64,000 nt of DNA from Hyunsoonleella aquatilis. GTDB taxonomy: Bacteria; Bacteroidota; Bacteroidia; Flavobacteriales; Flavobacteriaceae. The stretch is from the NCBI RefSeq assembly GCF_014270105.1, contig NZ_JACNMF010000003.1, forward strand, positions 186,001 to 250,000, in the 5' to 3' direction. The number at the start of each line of letters is the position of its first letter. Position 1 is the stretch's first letter. A program made the position numbers and the translations under genes. This document shows, piece by piece, positions 37,038 to 46,389 of this stretch. Below the pieces are notes generated by a model. The model was given only the letters and a program-made list of their open reading frames with translations. It was not told where the DNA came from and did no database searches.

Positions 37038-38090
37038 ATGCAAGCAATATTAGGAGTATTATTTCATTCATTAGGAGGTGTAGCGGCAGGCAGTTTTTAT
37101 ATGCCTTACAATAAAGTAAAGGGATGGGCCTGGGAATCCTACTGGATGGTAGGTGGGGTTATGTCTTGGTTAATTGTACCTCCAATAGCAGCGTATTTAA
37201 CCGTGCCCGGATTTGCTGAAATCATAGCATCCAGTTCAGGAACCATTATAGGTTTTACCTTTTTAATGGGGCTTCTTTGGGGCGTTGGTGGTTTATCTTA
37301 TGGTTTAGGCATTCGTTATTTGGGCATGTCTTTAGGGAACTCTGTTGTGCTTGGGTTTTGTGCGGCTTTTGGGGCATTAGTGCCTTCTGTTTATTATAAT
37401 TTCGTTCCTACGGATGGCAAAACATCGTTTACGGAAATGCTTTCTTCCTCGGGAGGAAGAATAGTTTTTGTAGGCGTTTTGGTTTGTTTGCTGGGTATAG
37501 TTATTTCGGGTAAAGCTGGTATGATGAAAGAGGGCGAGCTGTCAGAGGAAGAAAAAAAGAAAACTGTGAGTGAGTTTAATTTGGTAAAAGGGCTTATTGT
37601 TGCCACGCTATCAGGAATTTTAAGTGCTTTTTTTAGTTTTGGAATTGAAGCAGGGAAACCGTTGGCTGATGCCGCTGTGGTTGCGGGATATGACCATTTA
37701 TACGCTAATAATGTAACTTTTGTGGTCATACTTTGGGGTGGACTTGTTACTAATTTGGTTTGGACAACTATACTAAGTCTTAAAAACAAATCATATAGGG
37801 ATTTTATGAATACCAATACCCCTATAAAAAACAATTTACTGTTTTCAGCTTTGGCCGGAACCATCTGGTTTTTACAATTTTTCTTTTACGGTATGGGCGA
37901 GAGCAAACTTGGAAGTGGTGCTAGTTCTTGGATATTACACATGTCCACTATTATTTTAACCGCTAATTTTTGGGGTATTTACCGTAAGGAATGGCATGGA
38001 GTGGCTAGTAAAACCAAATGGACAATTACTGCTGGTATCACAGTAATTCTATTATCCGTAGTATTGGTTGGAATAGGCAATTCGTTATAA
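37038..38090 (+). CDS. rhaT: L-rhamnose/H+ symporter RhaT
   Basis: This 350-residue integral membrane protein has about ten hydrophobic segments. It matches the RhaT family from its first residues (AILGVLFHSLGGVAAGSFYMPY, broken here as AILGVLFHSLGG then AAGSFYMPY) through GVGGLSYGLGIRYLGMSLG to the C-terminal helices. It should import L-rhamnose with protons across the inner membrane. Its presence strongly supports rhamnose as the main released monosaccharide. It starts 29 bases after the sulfatase remnant and probably depends on promoter P6. A sulfatase gene follows after 78 bases. Confidence 0.92.
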   Translation: MQAILGVLFHSLGGVAAGSFYMPYNKVKGWAWESYWMVGGVMSWLIVPPIAAYLTVPGFAEIIASSSGTIIGFTFLMGLLWGVGGLSYGLGIRYLGMSLGNSVVLGFCAAFGALVPSVYYNFVPTDGKTSFTEMLSSSGGRIVFVGVLVCLLGIVISGKAGMMKEGELSEEEKKKTVSEFNLVKGLIVATLSGILSAFFSFGIEAGKPLADAAVVAGYDHLYANNVTFVVILWGGLVTNLVWTTILSLKNKSYRDFMNTNTPIKNNLLFSALAGTIWFLQFFFYGMGESKLGSGASSWILHMSTIILTANFWGIYRKEWHGVASKTKWTITAGITVILLSVVLVGIGNSL

Positions 38091-38168
38091 CTTTAAATTT
38101 AAATATGGAGGTTTAACTTATTGATTTATAGTATATTTTAAATAATTAAAACGTGATTTTAATTTATC

Positions 38169-39626
38169 ATGGAACAAATAAAAAAGCAGTGCATATTATT
38201 TTTCGTAGTAGTGTGTTTATTCTCATGTAGAAGCAAAACAAGTGAGGAAAAGATTGTAGTCCAAAAACCCAACCTACTCTTTATTTTTGCAGACCAATAC
38301 AGACAGGCCTCATTAGGTTTTTTAAATGAAGACCCTGTGTACACTCCAAACTTAGATAAGCTTGCAAAAGAAGGCGTTTTTTTTAGTGAAGCCGTGTCAA
38401 ACAACCCATTATGTAGTCCGTATAGAGCCATGTTGATGACGGGGCGATATTCACTATCCACTGGAGTCGTAGAAAATTGTAACTCCCAAAGAACAGAATT
38501 TGGGAACTATTTAAAGAAGAGTGAAGTTTGTATTTCAGATGTTTTAGTGGCCAATGGCTATAGTGCGGGATATGTAGGTAAGTGGCATTTAGATGGTCCA
38601 GAACCTACACCACCAGATGTAAAACGGGTTTGGGATACGTGGTGTCCTCCAGATAGAAGACATGGGTTCTCGTTTTGGTATGCTTATGGAACACATAACA
38701 GGCATAATGCGCCTTATTATTGGACTACAAATGCTAAAGAAGATGAAAAAACATACATCAAAAAATGGTCAGCAGAACATGAGGCTGATGTTATTATAGA
38801 TTATTTAGATATTACTGAGAATCAGCGAAAAAGTAAAGAACCATTTGCCTTATTTTGGTCTATCAATCCTCCACATACACCGTTTACACAAGTGCCAGAA
38901 CGTTACAAAAAACGCTATGAAGGAATGGATTATAAGGAAGTGTTAAACAGACCCAATGTTCAGTTTAAAGATAATTATGAGTTAAAAAGAGGAGACCATG
39001 GTGTTGAAAAACGTTTGAATCAAGCTAAAGATTATTTTGCATCTGTAAATGGTGTAGATGACCAAATAGGTCGTGTTATTAAAAAATTAAAAGAGAAAGG
39101 GCTTTATGAAAATACTATTATTGTGTTTTCGGCAGACCATGGAGAAATGTTAGGGAGCCAAGGCTTAATGCATAAAAACGTATGGTTTAAAGAGGCGTAT
39201 GATATTCCTTTTATTGTGCATTATCCGAAGAAATTAAAACCCAAAACAGAAGATTTGTTGATTTCGGTTCCAGATTATATGCCAACACTTTTAGGGTTAA
39301 TGGATTTAAAGACTGAAATTCCTAAAGCTGTTGAAGGTGTGGATTATTCTGATGTTTTCTTCGATAAAGAAGTCATTCGTCCAGAAAAACAGTTGTATTT
39401 TGCTGGTAAAAGTTTTGCGTCAAAAGGCGATGCCAGAGGTTTTAGAACCAAAGATTATACCTATGCTGTGGTTAAACATGAAAATGGTGATAAGTTTCAT
39501 TATCTCTATCATGATGCCGAAGATCCGTATCAAATGACCAATATTTGGGGTGAAAATGCTGAGCTTGACCATAAGATGGAAACAGAATTAACTGAATTAT
39601 TAACCTCAATGAATGATCCTTGGTAA
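38169..39626 (+). CDS. S1-family sulfatase lipoprotein with CSPYR active-site motif
   Basis: This 485-residue lipoprotein (Cys20, LFSC) has the formylglycine motif C82-SPYR followed by AMLMTGR. The fourth position is Tyr rather than the usual Ser or Ala, and the metal motif at the N-terminus is ADQYR rather than ADD. Other hallmarks are GKWHLDG and FSADHGEM. These features fit a choline-sulfatase-like branch of S1 seen in many marine Bacteroidota (inference). It should desulfate oligosaccharides in the periplasm. It lies between RhaT and the enolase-superfamily gene. Confidence 0.88.
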   Translation: MEQIKKQCILFFVVVCLFSCRSKTSEEKIVVQKPNLLFIFADQYRQASLGFLNEDPVYTPNLDKLAKEGVFFSEAVSNNPLCSPYRAMLMTGRYSLSTGVVENCNSQRTEFGNYLKKSEVCISDVLVANGYSAGYVGKWHLDGPEPTPPDVKRVWDTWCPPDRRHGFSFWYAYGTHNRHNAPYYWTTNAKEDEKTYIKKWSAEHEADVIIDYLDITENQRKSKEPFALFWSINPPHTPFTQVPERYKKRYEGMDYKEVLNRPNVQFKDNYELKRGDHGVEKRLNQAKDYFASVNGVDDQIGRVIKKLKEKGLYENTIIVFSADHGEMLGSQGLMHKNVWFKEAYDIPFIVHYPKKLKPKTEDLLISVPDYMPTLLGLMDLKTEIPKAVEGVDYSDVFFDKEVIRPEKQLYFAGKSFASKGDARGFRTKDYTYAVVKHENGDKFHYLYHDAEDPYQMTNIWGENAELDHKMETELTELLTSMNDPW

Positions 39627-39640
39627 ACTAAATTAGTGAA

Positions 39641-40864
39641 ATGAAAACAAACCGTCGAAATTTTATAAAAGGTATCTCAAGTGTTGGGTTATTCAGTTTA
39701 TCCTATCCTTTATTATCATCTTGTATCAGTGATAAAGACGTATTGACTGAGAAAATCACAAAAATTGAATTTTACCAATACAATATCAATATCCCACGCT
39801 ATTTTTCCTTTGGTACATGGTTAAATCGTCAGCATATATTCATGAAAATTAGTGTAGGCGATTACTATGGCTGGTCCGAAATTCCTGCTTCTAGAAATAA
39901 TCCCGACGTCGATTTGAGTCCTTGGGTACAATATGTAAAACAATTTAAAGGCTTAAGTGTTTTAGAAGCGCAAAAGTTATTGCAATCCCAACAAGTTAAA
40001 GGATCAAAAACATCTTTTAAATATTTAGAATTAATGGACATGGGTTTGCTCGATTTGGCCGGTCGTTTGCAAAATAAGCCTTCAATAGAATTATTGGATT
40101 TACATGAAAAAGGAGCAGTACCTGGCTTGTATTGTATTCTGCATAAAGATGAAAACAAAGTGCGTGAAGAAGCCGAAAAAAGTCTTGAACAGAATCTTGG
40201 GCATCACATGAAATTTAAAATGTATGGTGATGTTGAGGTTGACTTGAAGTTATTGCGAATTATTCGCGAGGTTTTAGGTGATGATGCAGTAGTGATTTCT
40301 GATGTCAATAAAGGGTATAAGAAATGGAAATCGCTTGAAGAACTGGCTGAGATATTGAATACTTTCAAAGAGAATGGACTTAACGCTATAGAAGACCCTG
40401 CACCTTTAAGCACAGACCAATGGATTACACTCCAAAAAATGACAGGAGATTTAGACTTAATTCCAGATGCGCCCATGCGTCCAGCTTGGAATGGTGTAAA
40501 TAAACTCCAAAAAGGTATGGGGAGAATTATCAACTTACATCCTTCTACAATGGGAAGTTTTCATCATACATCTTTATTGGCAAAAAAGGTACATGATATT
40601 GGTGCAAAAGTAATGATAGGTGATGATAGTTTGGTAGGACCTGCATGTACCGCGTGGCAACAAATAGCTATTGGAGCCGGAGCCACTTGGGTTGAGGCTA
40701 TTGAGAAAGAAGAAGATTCAAAAGACTATTTAGCATGTGTTTTAAAATCGGCAACAACCAAAAGAAATGATGGCTATTTTACTCTCGATTCAAAATCGGG
40801 TTTTGGATTAGAGCTTGATGAAAAGCAACTAAAGCGCATTTGTAAACGGTATATCGAGGTCTAA
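39641..40864 (+). CDS. Tat-exported lipoprotein of the enolase (mandelate racemase/muconate lactonizing) superfamily
   Basis: This 407-residue protein has a twin-arginine motif (NRRNFIK) and a lipobox at Cys28 (LSSC). The enolase-superfamily fold follows: a capping domain (about 38-150) and a barrel with the KxK base motif (Lys191-Phe-Lys193). Metal-ligand candidates are Asp221 (ISDVN), Glu251 (AIEDP) and Asp276 (IPDAP), with a late GDDS loop (327-330). At the place where racemases of the family carry the second catalytic Lys (N-x-K) it has INLH (His300). Members are nearly always cytoplasmic, so export as a folded lipoprotein is unusual. A role on a periplasmic uronate, aldonate or oligosaccharide (dehydration, epimerisation or beta-elimination) is inferred. 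It is last in the P6 operon, 14 bases after a sulfatase. Confidence 0.75.
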   Translation: MKTNRRNFIKGISSVGLFSLSYPLLSSCISDKDVLTEKITKIEFYQYNINIPRYFSFGTWLNRQHIFMKISVGDYYGWSEIPASRNNPDVDLSPWVQYVKQFKGLSVLEAQKLLQSQQVKGSKTSFKYLELMDMGLLDLAGRLQNKPSIELLDLHEKGAVPGLYCILHKDENKVREEAEKSLEQNLGHHMKFKMYGDVEVDLKLLRIIREVLGDDAVVISDVNKGYKKWKSLEELAEILNTFKENGLNAIEDPAPLSTDQWITLQKMTGDLDLIPDAPMRPAWNGVNKLQKGMGRIINLHPSTMGSFHHTSLLAKKVHDIGAKVMIGDDSLVGPACTAWQQIAIGAGATWVEAIEKEEDSKDYLACVLKSATTKRNDGYFTLDSKSGFGLELDEKQLKRICKRYIEV

Positions 40865-40908
40865 ATTATTTAATTCTCATCATCTTTCTTAAATTAAAAT
40901 GTGATTTC

Positions 40909-40953
40909 CGTGAGAGTACAGGATATTTCTTAAAGAACACTTCACTACTTTCA
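40909..40953 (+). promoter_or_regulatory. Regulon promoter P7
   Basis: CAGGAT at 40919 sits in GAGAGTACAGGATA, the same 14-mer as P6, with a weak upstream half-box (CGTGAG at 40909). TACTTTCA starts at 40946, 27 bp after the main box. It drives the GH78-sulfatase-DUF1080 operon. Confidence 0.72.
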
Positions 40954-40986
40954 CCAGTATTTATTTGTAAAAGCAATTTCGTTAAA

Positions 40987-43842
40987 ATGAAAAAAAGTCA
41001 ATCCATTTTTTTTATCCTTTTATTGGTATTTTTAGGAATATCTTGTCAACGAGTTTCAACTTCTAAATCTTCTTTGTCTTTTGAAACATTATTAGTCAAT
41101 TCAAAGCAAAATCCAAAAACGATAGAAAGTCTTCAGCCTACTTTCTCTTGGATTGTAAATAGTAATGGTTTTGATAAATCCCAATCCGCATATCATATTC
41201 TGGTTGCCTCTTCAGAAGAAAAACTAAATGAAAATGACGCCGATATATGGAATTCTTCAAAAGTAATAAGTAACCAGTCTACTTATGTAAATTTTGAAGG
41301 AGAAGCGCTTGAAGCTCTGGAAAAGTACCATTGGAAAGTGAAAATTTGGGATGAAAATGAAGCATCTTCCAATTGGTCTGATGTGCAAACCTTTAAAATG
41401 GGATTATTGAATGAAAGTAATTGGGGAGACGCCAAATGGATTACACTAAACAAAGATACTAGAACTTCAGAACATCGCTTTAGAGATTATAAAACAGGGC
41501 GAATGGATGAACCAATGCCTGTAGCAGGTTTTCCTGCAAGTTATTTTAGAAAAGAGTTTAATGTTGAAAAGAACATTGGTAATGCTCAAGTTTACATTTG
41601 CGGTTTGGGCTATTACGAACTATTTTTAAATGGAGAAAAGGTGGGCGACCATGTGTTGGACCCTGCACCATCAAACTATGATAAGCAAGCCTATTATGTA
41701 AATTACGATATTACAGATGATTTAAAGTCAGGTAAAAATGCCTTCGGAATCAACTTAGGAAATGGGTTTTATGGGCAAAATATTTCTTGGAAAAATGACC
41801 CCGAGTCCGATAGAGATTTGGCTTTTGGACCACCAACAGTGCGCTGTTTGGTAAAACTAACATATACCGATGGTTCAACTAAAGGTTTTTATACAGACAA
41901 AAGTTGGAAAGAAGCTACAGGGCCAATCGTATTTAATAATATTTATGGTGGTGATACCTATGATGCTCGGTTTGAAATTGGTGATTGGGCTACGGTGGAT
42001 TACAACGATTCAGAATGGGGACATGCCAAGGAAGCTTTACCAAAGGTTAAAAAAATAAGTGTGAGTCAAATTCCACCAATTAAGAAACTTCAAGAGTTTG
42101 AACCTCAAAAGGTGTTTAAAGGTTCTGATGGAGAATGGATTGTAGATTTTGGACAAAACATTGCGGGTTGGATTAAGTTAAATGTAAAGGAAAAAGAAGG
42201 ACAGCTTATTGAAGTGATTACCACAGAAGCCTTGTTAACCGATGGAAGCGATATTTACCCAGGTTCTACTGGTGGTGGCGCTAATGGTATGCCTCAATTG
42301 TACGAGTACATCTGTAAAGGAGATGGTTTGGAGTCTTGGGAACCAAAATTTAGTTATCACGGTTTTAGGTTTGCGAAAGTAAAAGGCGTTTCAACAAAGC
42401 CAGACGCCAATATGATAAAGGCGGTTTTAGTAGCAACAGATATCCAAGAAAAAGGCAGTTTTACATCATCTGATGAACTGTTTAATAAAATGCATAGCAT
42501 TAGTAAATGGACGATTGTCGATAACATTCACGGTATCCCAGAAGATTGTCCACATCGGGAAAAATGCGGTTGGTTAGGTGATGCACACGCATTTTGTGAG
42601 TATGCATTGTATAACTACGATATGTACGATTTCTATAAAAAATATATGGAAGATATCCGCACGCAAATGCGACCAACAAAGGGACATAATAATCCTGAAT
42701 TAAAATATCCGGTGCCTACCATGATTGCTCCAGGGAAACGTACTTCTACTTATGCAAAAATAGATTGGGGAATAGCTACCATGTATTTACCATGGTATAA
42801 TTACAAGTTTTATGGAGATGATGCCATTGTATTAGAATATTATGATGCTATGAAAGGTTTAACGGATTTCTACTTAAACTTTAAAGGCGAGAACGGTATT
42901 ATGCAAGACGGTATGGGCGATTGGTGTCCGCCACGTTGGGATAGAAGACTCAATCCAAGTGCTATGGAATGCGACCCCATAATTTCGGCAAACGCCTATT
43001 TTTATGATGTGTTAGGGATTATGGAGCGATTTGCTAAAATGAACAATGATGCAGATTATGAAGTAAAAATGAAGCAAGAAAAAGAAGCATTAAAAACCGC
43101 ATTTAACAAAGAATTTTTGGTTGACATTCCAGAAACAAATCACAAATGGTATCAAAGTCAGACTGCTACTGTTCAAGCATTACAATTTGGAATTGTCCCA
43201 GAATATGAAATTGAAACTGTGGTAAACGGATTGGTGCATAATATTGTTGAAGTTAAAGGCGGACATCACTCTACGGGTATCCATGGAAACAGATACATTT
43301 ACACGGTATTGTCTAAATATGGAAAAGCAGATTTAGCTTATGATATTCTAACCACACCTGATTTTCCAAGTCAAGCTTATGTTATGAATTCTGGCTTTAC
43401 CACATGGCCAGAACGTCAGTTCGTATGGGAGGAGATGGAAGGTCCAACCAATTCCTTGAATCACCCGATGCATACAGGTTTTGCTACTTATTTTTATGAG
43501 AGTTTAGGTGGAATTCAAACATCTACCGAAAAAACAGGTTTTAAAGAGTTTATTGTAAATCCGCAGTTCCCATCTCAAATAACAAGTACATCGGTGGAAG
43601 TGCCAACGCCGTACGGAACTATCGCCAATAAATGGACGTTAAAAGAGAACATGTTTAATATGAACCTTAAAGTGCCATTTAATACAAAAGCTAAAATTGT
43701 CCTCACCCCATCAGAGCTTGAAAGCTTAAAAATAAATGGCAAAACTATTTCAGCATTTAAACAAAATAATGCAATTGAAATATCGAAAGGAGTTACAACC
43801 CTGGGTTCAGGCAATTATCAAATAGAATATATAAAAAGTTAG
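40987..43842 (+). CDS. GH78 alpha-L-rhamnosidase lipoprotein
   Basis: This 951-residue lipoprotein (Cys20, GISC) has an Fn3-like N-terminal domain (about 32-140), a jelly roll with the LGYYELFLNGEKVGD signature and an LGNGFYGQN strand. The toroid carries DCPHREKCGWLGD and the base motif TTWPERQ. A C-terminal beta domain ends the protein. There is no discoidin module. In domain content it lies between the 14292 GH78 (canonical acid motif) and the two large paralogues (Fn3-like domain). It should cleave alpha-L-rhamnose from oligosaccharides in the periplasm. It is first gene of the P7 operon, 14 bases before a sulfatase. Confidence 0.88.
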   Translation: MKKSQSIFFILLLVFLGISCQRVSTSKSSLSFETLLVNSKQNPKTIESLQPTFSWIVNSNGFDKSQSAYHILVASSEEKLNENDADIWNSSKVISNQSTYVNFEGEALEALEKYHWKVKIWDENEASSNWSDVQTFKMGLLNESNWGDAKWITLNKDTRTSEHRFRDYKTGRMDEPMPVAGFPASYFRKEFNVEKNIGNAQVYICGLGYYELFLNGEKVGDHVLDPAPSNYDKQAYYVNYDITDDLKSGKNAFGINLGNGFYGQNISWKNDPESDRDLAFGPPTVRCLVKLTYTDGSTKGFYTDKSWKEATGPIVFNNIYGGDTYDARFEIGDWATVDYNDSEWGHAKEALPKVKKISVSQIPPIKKLQEFEPQKVFKGSDGEWIVDFGQNIAGWIKLNVKEKEGQLIEVITTEALLTDGSDIYPGSTGGGANGMPQLYEYICKGDGLESWEPKFSYHGFRFAKVKGVSTKPDANMIKAVLVATDIQEKGSFTSSDELFNKMHSISKWTIVDNIHGIPEDCPHREKCGWLGDAHAFCEYALYNYDMYDFYKKYMEDIRTQMRPTKGHNNPELKYPVPTMIAPGKRTSTYAKIDWGIATMYLPWYNYKFYGDDAIVLEYYDAMKGLTDFYLNFKGENGIMQDGMGDWCPPRWDRRLNPSAMECDPIISANAYFYDVLGIMERFAKMNNDADYEVKMKQEKEALKTAFNKEFLVDIPETNHKWYQSQTATVQALQFGIVPEYEIETVVNGLVHNIVEVKGGHHSTGIHGNRYIYTVLSKYGKADLAYDILTTPDFPSQAYVMNSGFTTWPERQFVWEEMEGPTNSLNHPMHTGFATYFYESLGGIQTSTEKTGFKEFIVNPQFPSQITSTSVEVPTPYGTIANKWTLKENMFNMNLKVPFNTKAKIVLTPSELESLKINGKTISAFKQNNAIEISKGVTTLGSGNYQIEYIKS

Positions 43843-43856
43843 TTTAGTTTTAGGGA

Positions 43857-45449
43857 ATGAAATATGTAAAATCACTATTGTTATCCCTAGTTGTTATGAT
43901 TGGGCTTAGCTGTAAAAATGATAACTCTCGATCAGTTTTACCATCTAAAAAGCCAAACATCCTATTTATTTTAGTTGACGATTTGGGCTATCACGATTTA
44001 GGCGTTACGGGTAGTACCTTTTACGAAACGCCCAACGTAGATATACTGGCAACCGAAGGTGTGATGTTTACCAATGGTTACGCCTCTAGCAGGGTTTGTA
44101 GTCCTTCAAGAGCAAGCATTATGACAGGGAAATTTACCGCACGCCATGGTATTACCGATTGGATTGGTGCAAAAGCGGGAGAGGCGTGGCGCTCAAGAAA
44201 CCGTCATGATGAATTATTACCAGCCAATTATGTGATGCAATTACCTAAGGACGACATTACCATAGCCGAAGCTTTTAAGGAGCAAGGCTATAAAACTTTT
44301 TTTGCAGGAAAATGGCATTTAGGAGGCATAGGTTCGCATCCTGAAGATCATGGCTTCGATATTAATATTGCGGGCATTGATGCCGGTTCTCCAAGAGGTG
44401 GTTTTTTTTCACCTTGGAACAATCCAAAATTGCCCAACAAGCAAAAAGGAGAAAATTTAACCTTGCGTTTAGCCAATGAAACGGCAGATTTTATATCCAA
44501 ACATAAAGACACTACATTTTTTGCCTTTTTATCCTTTTATGCGGTGCATGCACCCATTCAAACTACAAAAACCAAATGGGATAAATACAGAAACAAAGCC
44601 GATAGTTTGGGTATTGCAAAAACGGGATACCAAATGGAACGTGTATTGCCCATTCGCACAGTACAGGATAATCCCATTTACGGTGGTTTGGTAGAAACTA
44701 TGGATGATGCTGTGGGCATCGTTTTAAAAGCATTAAAAGACAACGGTCTTGACGATAATACCATTGTTGTATTTACCTCAGATAATGGAGGGGTAGCATC
44801 GGGAGACCATTATGCTACCAGTAATTTACCTTTGCGGGGAGGTAAAGGTTATCAATGGGAAGGGGGTATAAAAGAACCGTTTTTTATTAAAGTGCCTTGG
44901 TTAAGAAATATAAAGTTCTCTGCTGTGCCAGTGGTGAGTACGGATTTATATCCTACTCTTTTAGATTTAGCAAATCTGCCACTAAAACAAGAACAGCATA
45001 TTGATGGTATGAGCTTAAAACCCCTGCTTGAAGGCAAAGATATAGATGCAAACAGGCCATTATTTTGGCACTATCCACATTATGGAAATCAAGGAGGTGA
45101 ACCCTCTTCAATCATTCAAAAAGATGGCTGGAAACTCATTCATTATTGGGAAGATGGGCGTGAGGAACTTTTTAAACTCCCATCCAAAGAAAAGGATAAT
45201 CAGAATGTAGTTGCTCAACACCCAGAAATCGCCAAAAATTTAAGCGATCAATTACTGACTTGGTTAAAGGAAGTAAATGCACAATATCCAACCACGGATG
45301 CAGAATTTAATCCAGATAAACGAAAAATACGTTTGCAAAAGCTTGTAAACGAAAAATTGCCAAATTTAGAAAAACAAAGGCTGGAAGTATTATCTCCAGA
45401 TTTTAAACCCAACAAAAACTGGTGGGGAAGTCAGATAACCGTTGATTAA
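43857..45449 (+). CDS. S1-family sulfatase lipoprotein
   Basis: This 530-residue lipoprotein (Cys19, GLSC) has the formylglycine motif C81-SPSR followed by ASIMTGK. The metal motifs are VDDLGYHD and FTSDNGGV, and AGKWHLGG is present. It is the longest of the four intact sulfatases, with an extra C-terminal 60 residues rich in Lys and Leu. It removes sulfate esters in the periplasm. It is second in the P7 operon. The S1 subfamily is not assigned. Confidence 0.9.
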   Translation: MKYVKSLLLSLVVMIGLSCKNDNSRSVLPSKKPNILFILVDDLGYHDLGVTGSTFYETPNVDILATEGVMFTNGYASSRVCSPSRASIMTGKFTARHGITDWIGAKAGEAWRSRNRHDELLPANYVMQLPKDDITIAEAFKEQGYKTFFAGKWHLGGIGSHPEDHGFDINIAGIDAGSPRGGFFSPWNNPKLPNKQKGENLTLRLANETADFISKHKDTTFFAFLSFYAVHAPIQTTKTKWDKYRNKADSLGIAKTGYQMERVLPIRTVQDNPIYGGLVETMDDAVGIVLKALKDNGLDDNTIVVFTSDNGGVASGDHYATSNLPLRGGKGYQWEGGIKEPFFIKVPWLRNIKFSAVPVVSTDLYPTLLDLANLPLKQEQHIDGMSLKPLLEGKDIDANRPLFWHYPHYGNQGGEPSSIIQKDGWKLIHYWEDGREELFKLPSKEKDNQNVVAQHPEIAKNLSDQLLTWLKEVNAQYPTTDAEFNPDKRKIRLQKLVNEKLPNLEKQRLEVLSPDFKPNKNWWGSQITVD

Positions 45450-45459
45450 TTTTTAAGTG

Positions 45460-46233
45460 ATGAAAGGTATTTATATTTCTTATTTAAGTGTTTTATTGGT
45501 TGGTGTTCTCGTTGCTTGCGGAACAAAATCCAAAAAGAAAGACGATAATAAAAATGAATTTATTTCAATTTTTAATGGTGAAAACTTAGAGGGCTGGGAA
45601 GGAGACCCAACATACTGGCGTGTTGAAAATGGCATATTAGTAGGCGAAGTTACTCCAGAGACTATTTTAAAACGCAATTCATTTATCATTTACCAAAAAG
45701 AGCAACCTGAAAATTTTGAATTAAAACTGGAATATAGAGTTTCAGAATCTGGAAACAGCGGTGTCAATTACAGAAGCGAAATTATTGAAGGTGTGCCTTT
45801 TGCTTTAAGAGGCTATCAGTGCGATATTGATGGTAAAAATAAATATACAGGTCAGAATTACGAAGAAAAAAAGCGTACCACATTGGCTTATATGGGGGAA
45901 AAGGTAAACATTCCGCAGATGCCCGATAGCATTCCTAAAACTAACCTTCGTAGAAACGTAAAAAAGAACTGCTGGCAAACAAGAAAGGTTGTGGAATCTT
46001 TGGAAACAATACCACAATTAAAATCGTACATTAAATCAAACGACTGGAATAGGGTTCACCTAAAGGTAAACGGAAATAAAATGCAACATTTTGTGAATGG
46101 CGTTTTAATGAGCGAAGTAACCGATTTAGATACAATAAACAGGTCTTTAAAAGGATATATTGGTGTGCAGGTTCATGTTGGGCCTCCCATGAAAATTGAA
46201 TACAAAGATATAAAGCTGAAGGTTTTGAAATAA
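45460..46233 (+). CDS. DUF1080 (3-keto-disaccharide hydrolase-type) lipoprotein
   Basis: This 257-residue lipoprotein has a lipobox at Cys20 (VLVAC). A LamG-like jelly roll (about 38-257) begins with ISIFNGENLEGWEG, the DUF1080 signature, and includes SGNSGVNYRSE and DWNRVHLKVNG. Some members cleave 3-keto-glycosides or bind glycans. The ATG at 45460 is preferred to a GTG one codon earlier. It lies ten bases after the sulfatase and probably in the P7 operon. Whether it is catalytic here is unknown. Confidence 0.75.
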   Translation: MKGIYISYLSVLLVGVLVACGTKSKKKDDNKNEFISIFNGENLEGWEGDPTYWRVENGILVGEVTPETILKRNSFIIYQKEQPENFELKLEYRVSESGNSGVNYRSEIIEGVPFALRGYQCDIDGKNKYTGQNYEEKKRTTLAYMGEKVNIPQMPDSIPKTNLRRNVKKNCWQTRKVVESLETIPQLKSYIKSNDWNRVHLKVNGNKMQHFVNGVLMSEVTDLDTINRSLKGYIGVQVHVGPPMKIEYKDIKLKVLK

Positions 46234-46389
46234 AATTGACATACTGGTTTTGAGGCATATACAGGTATCAATTTTCTAAATTCACTTAAATTTTGCGTAA
46301 ATTATTTAGTTAATGCAAGACAGATAATAGTTTTCTGCTCTATAAATATTGAACTTTGAGATGTATTGCTTAAAATATTCTTTAAAAAG

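Noticed and set aside
37394-37864. 156-codon minus-strand ORF inside rhaT
   Set aside because: It is antisense to a clear RhaT membrane protein, has biased composition from the complementary strand and no domain pattern.
45457-45459. GTG at 45457 as start of the DUF1080 gene
   Set aside because: An ATG follows directly and gives a normal lipoprotein signal.
46252-46295. CAGGTA near 46262 as a twelfth regulon promoter for the GH39-like gene
   Set aside because: No related hexamer lies 10 bp upstream and no TAnnTT box occurs at 27 bp; the nearest candidate is two bases off.
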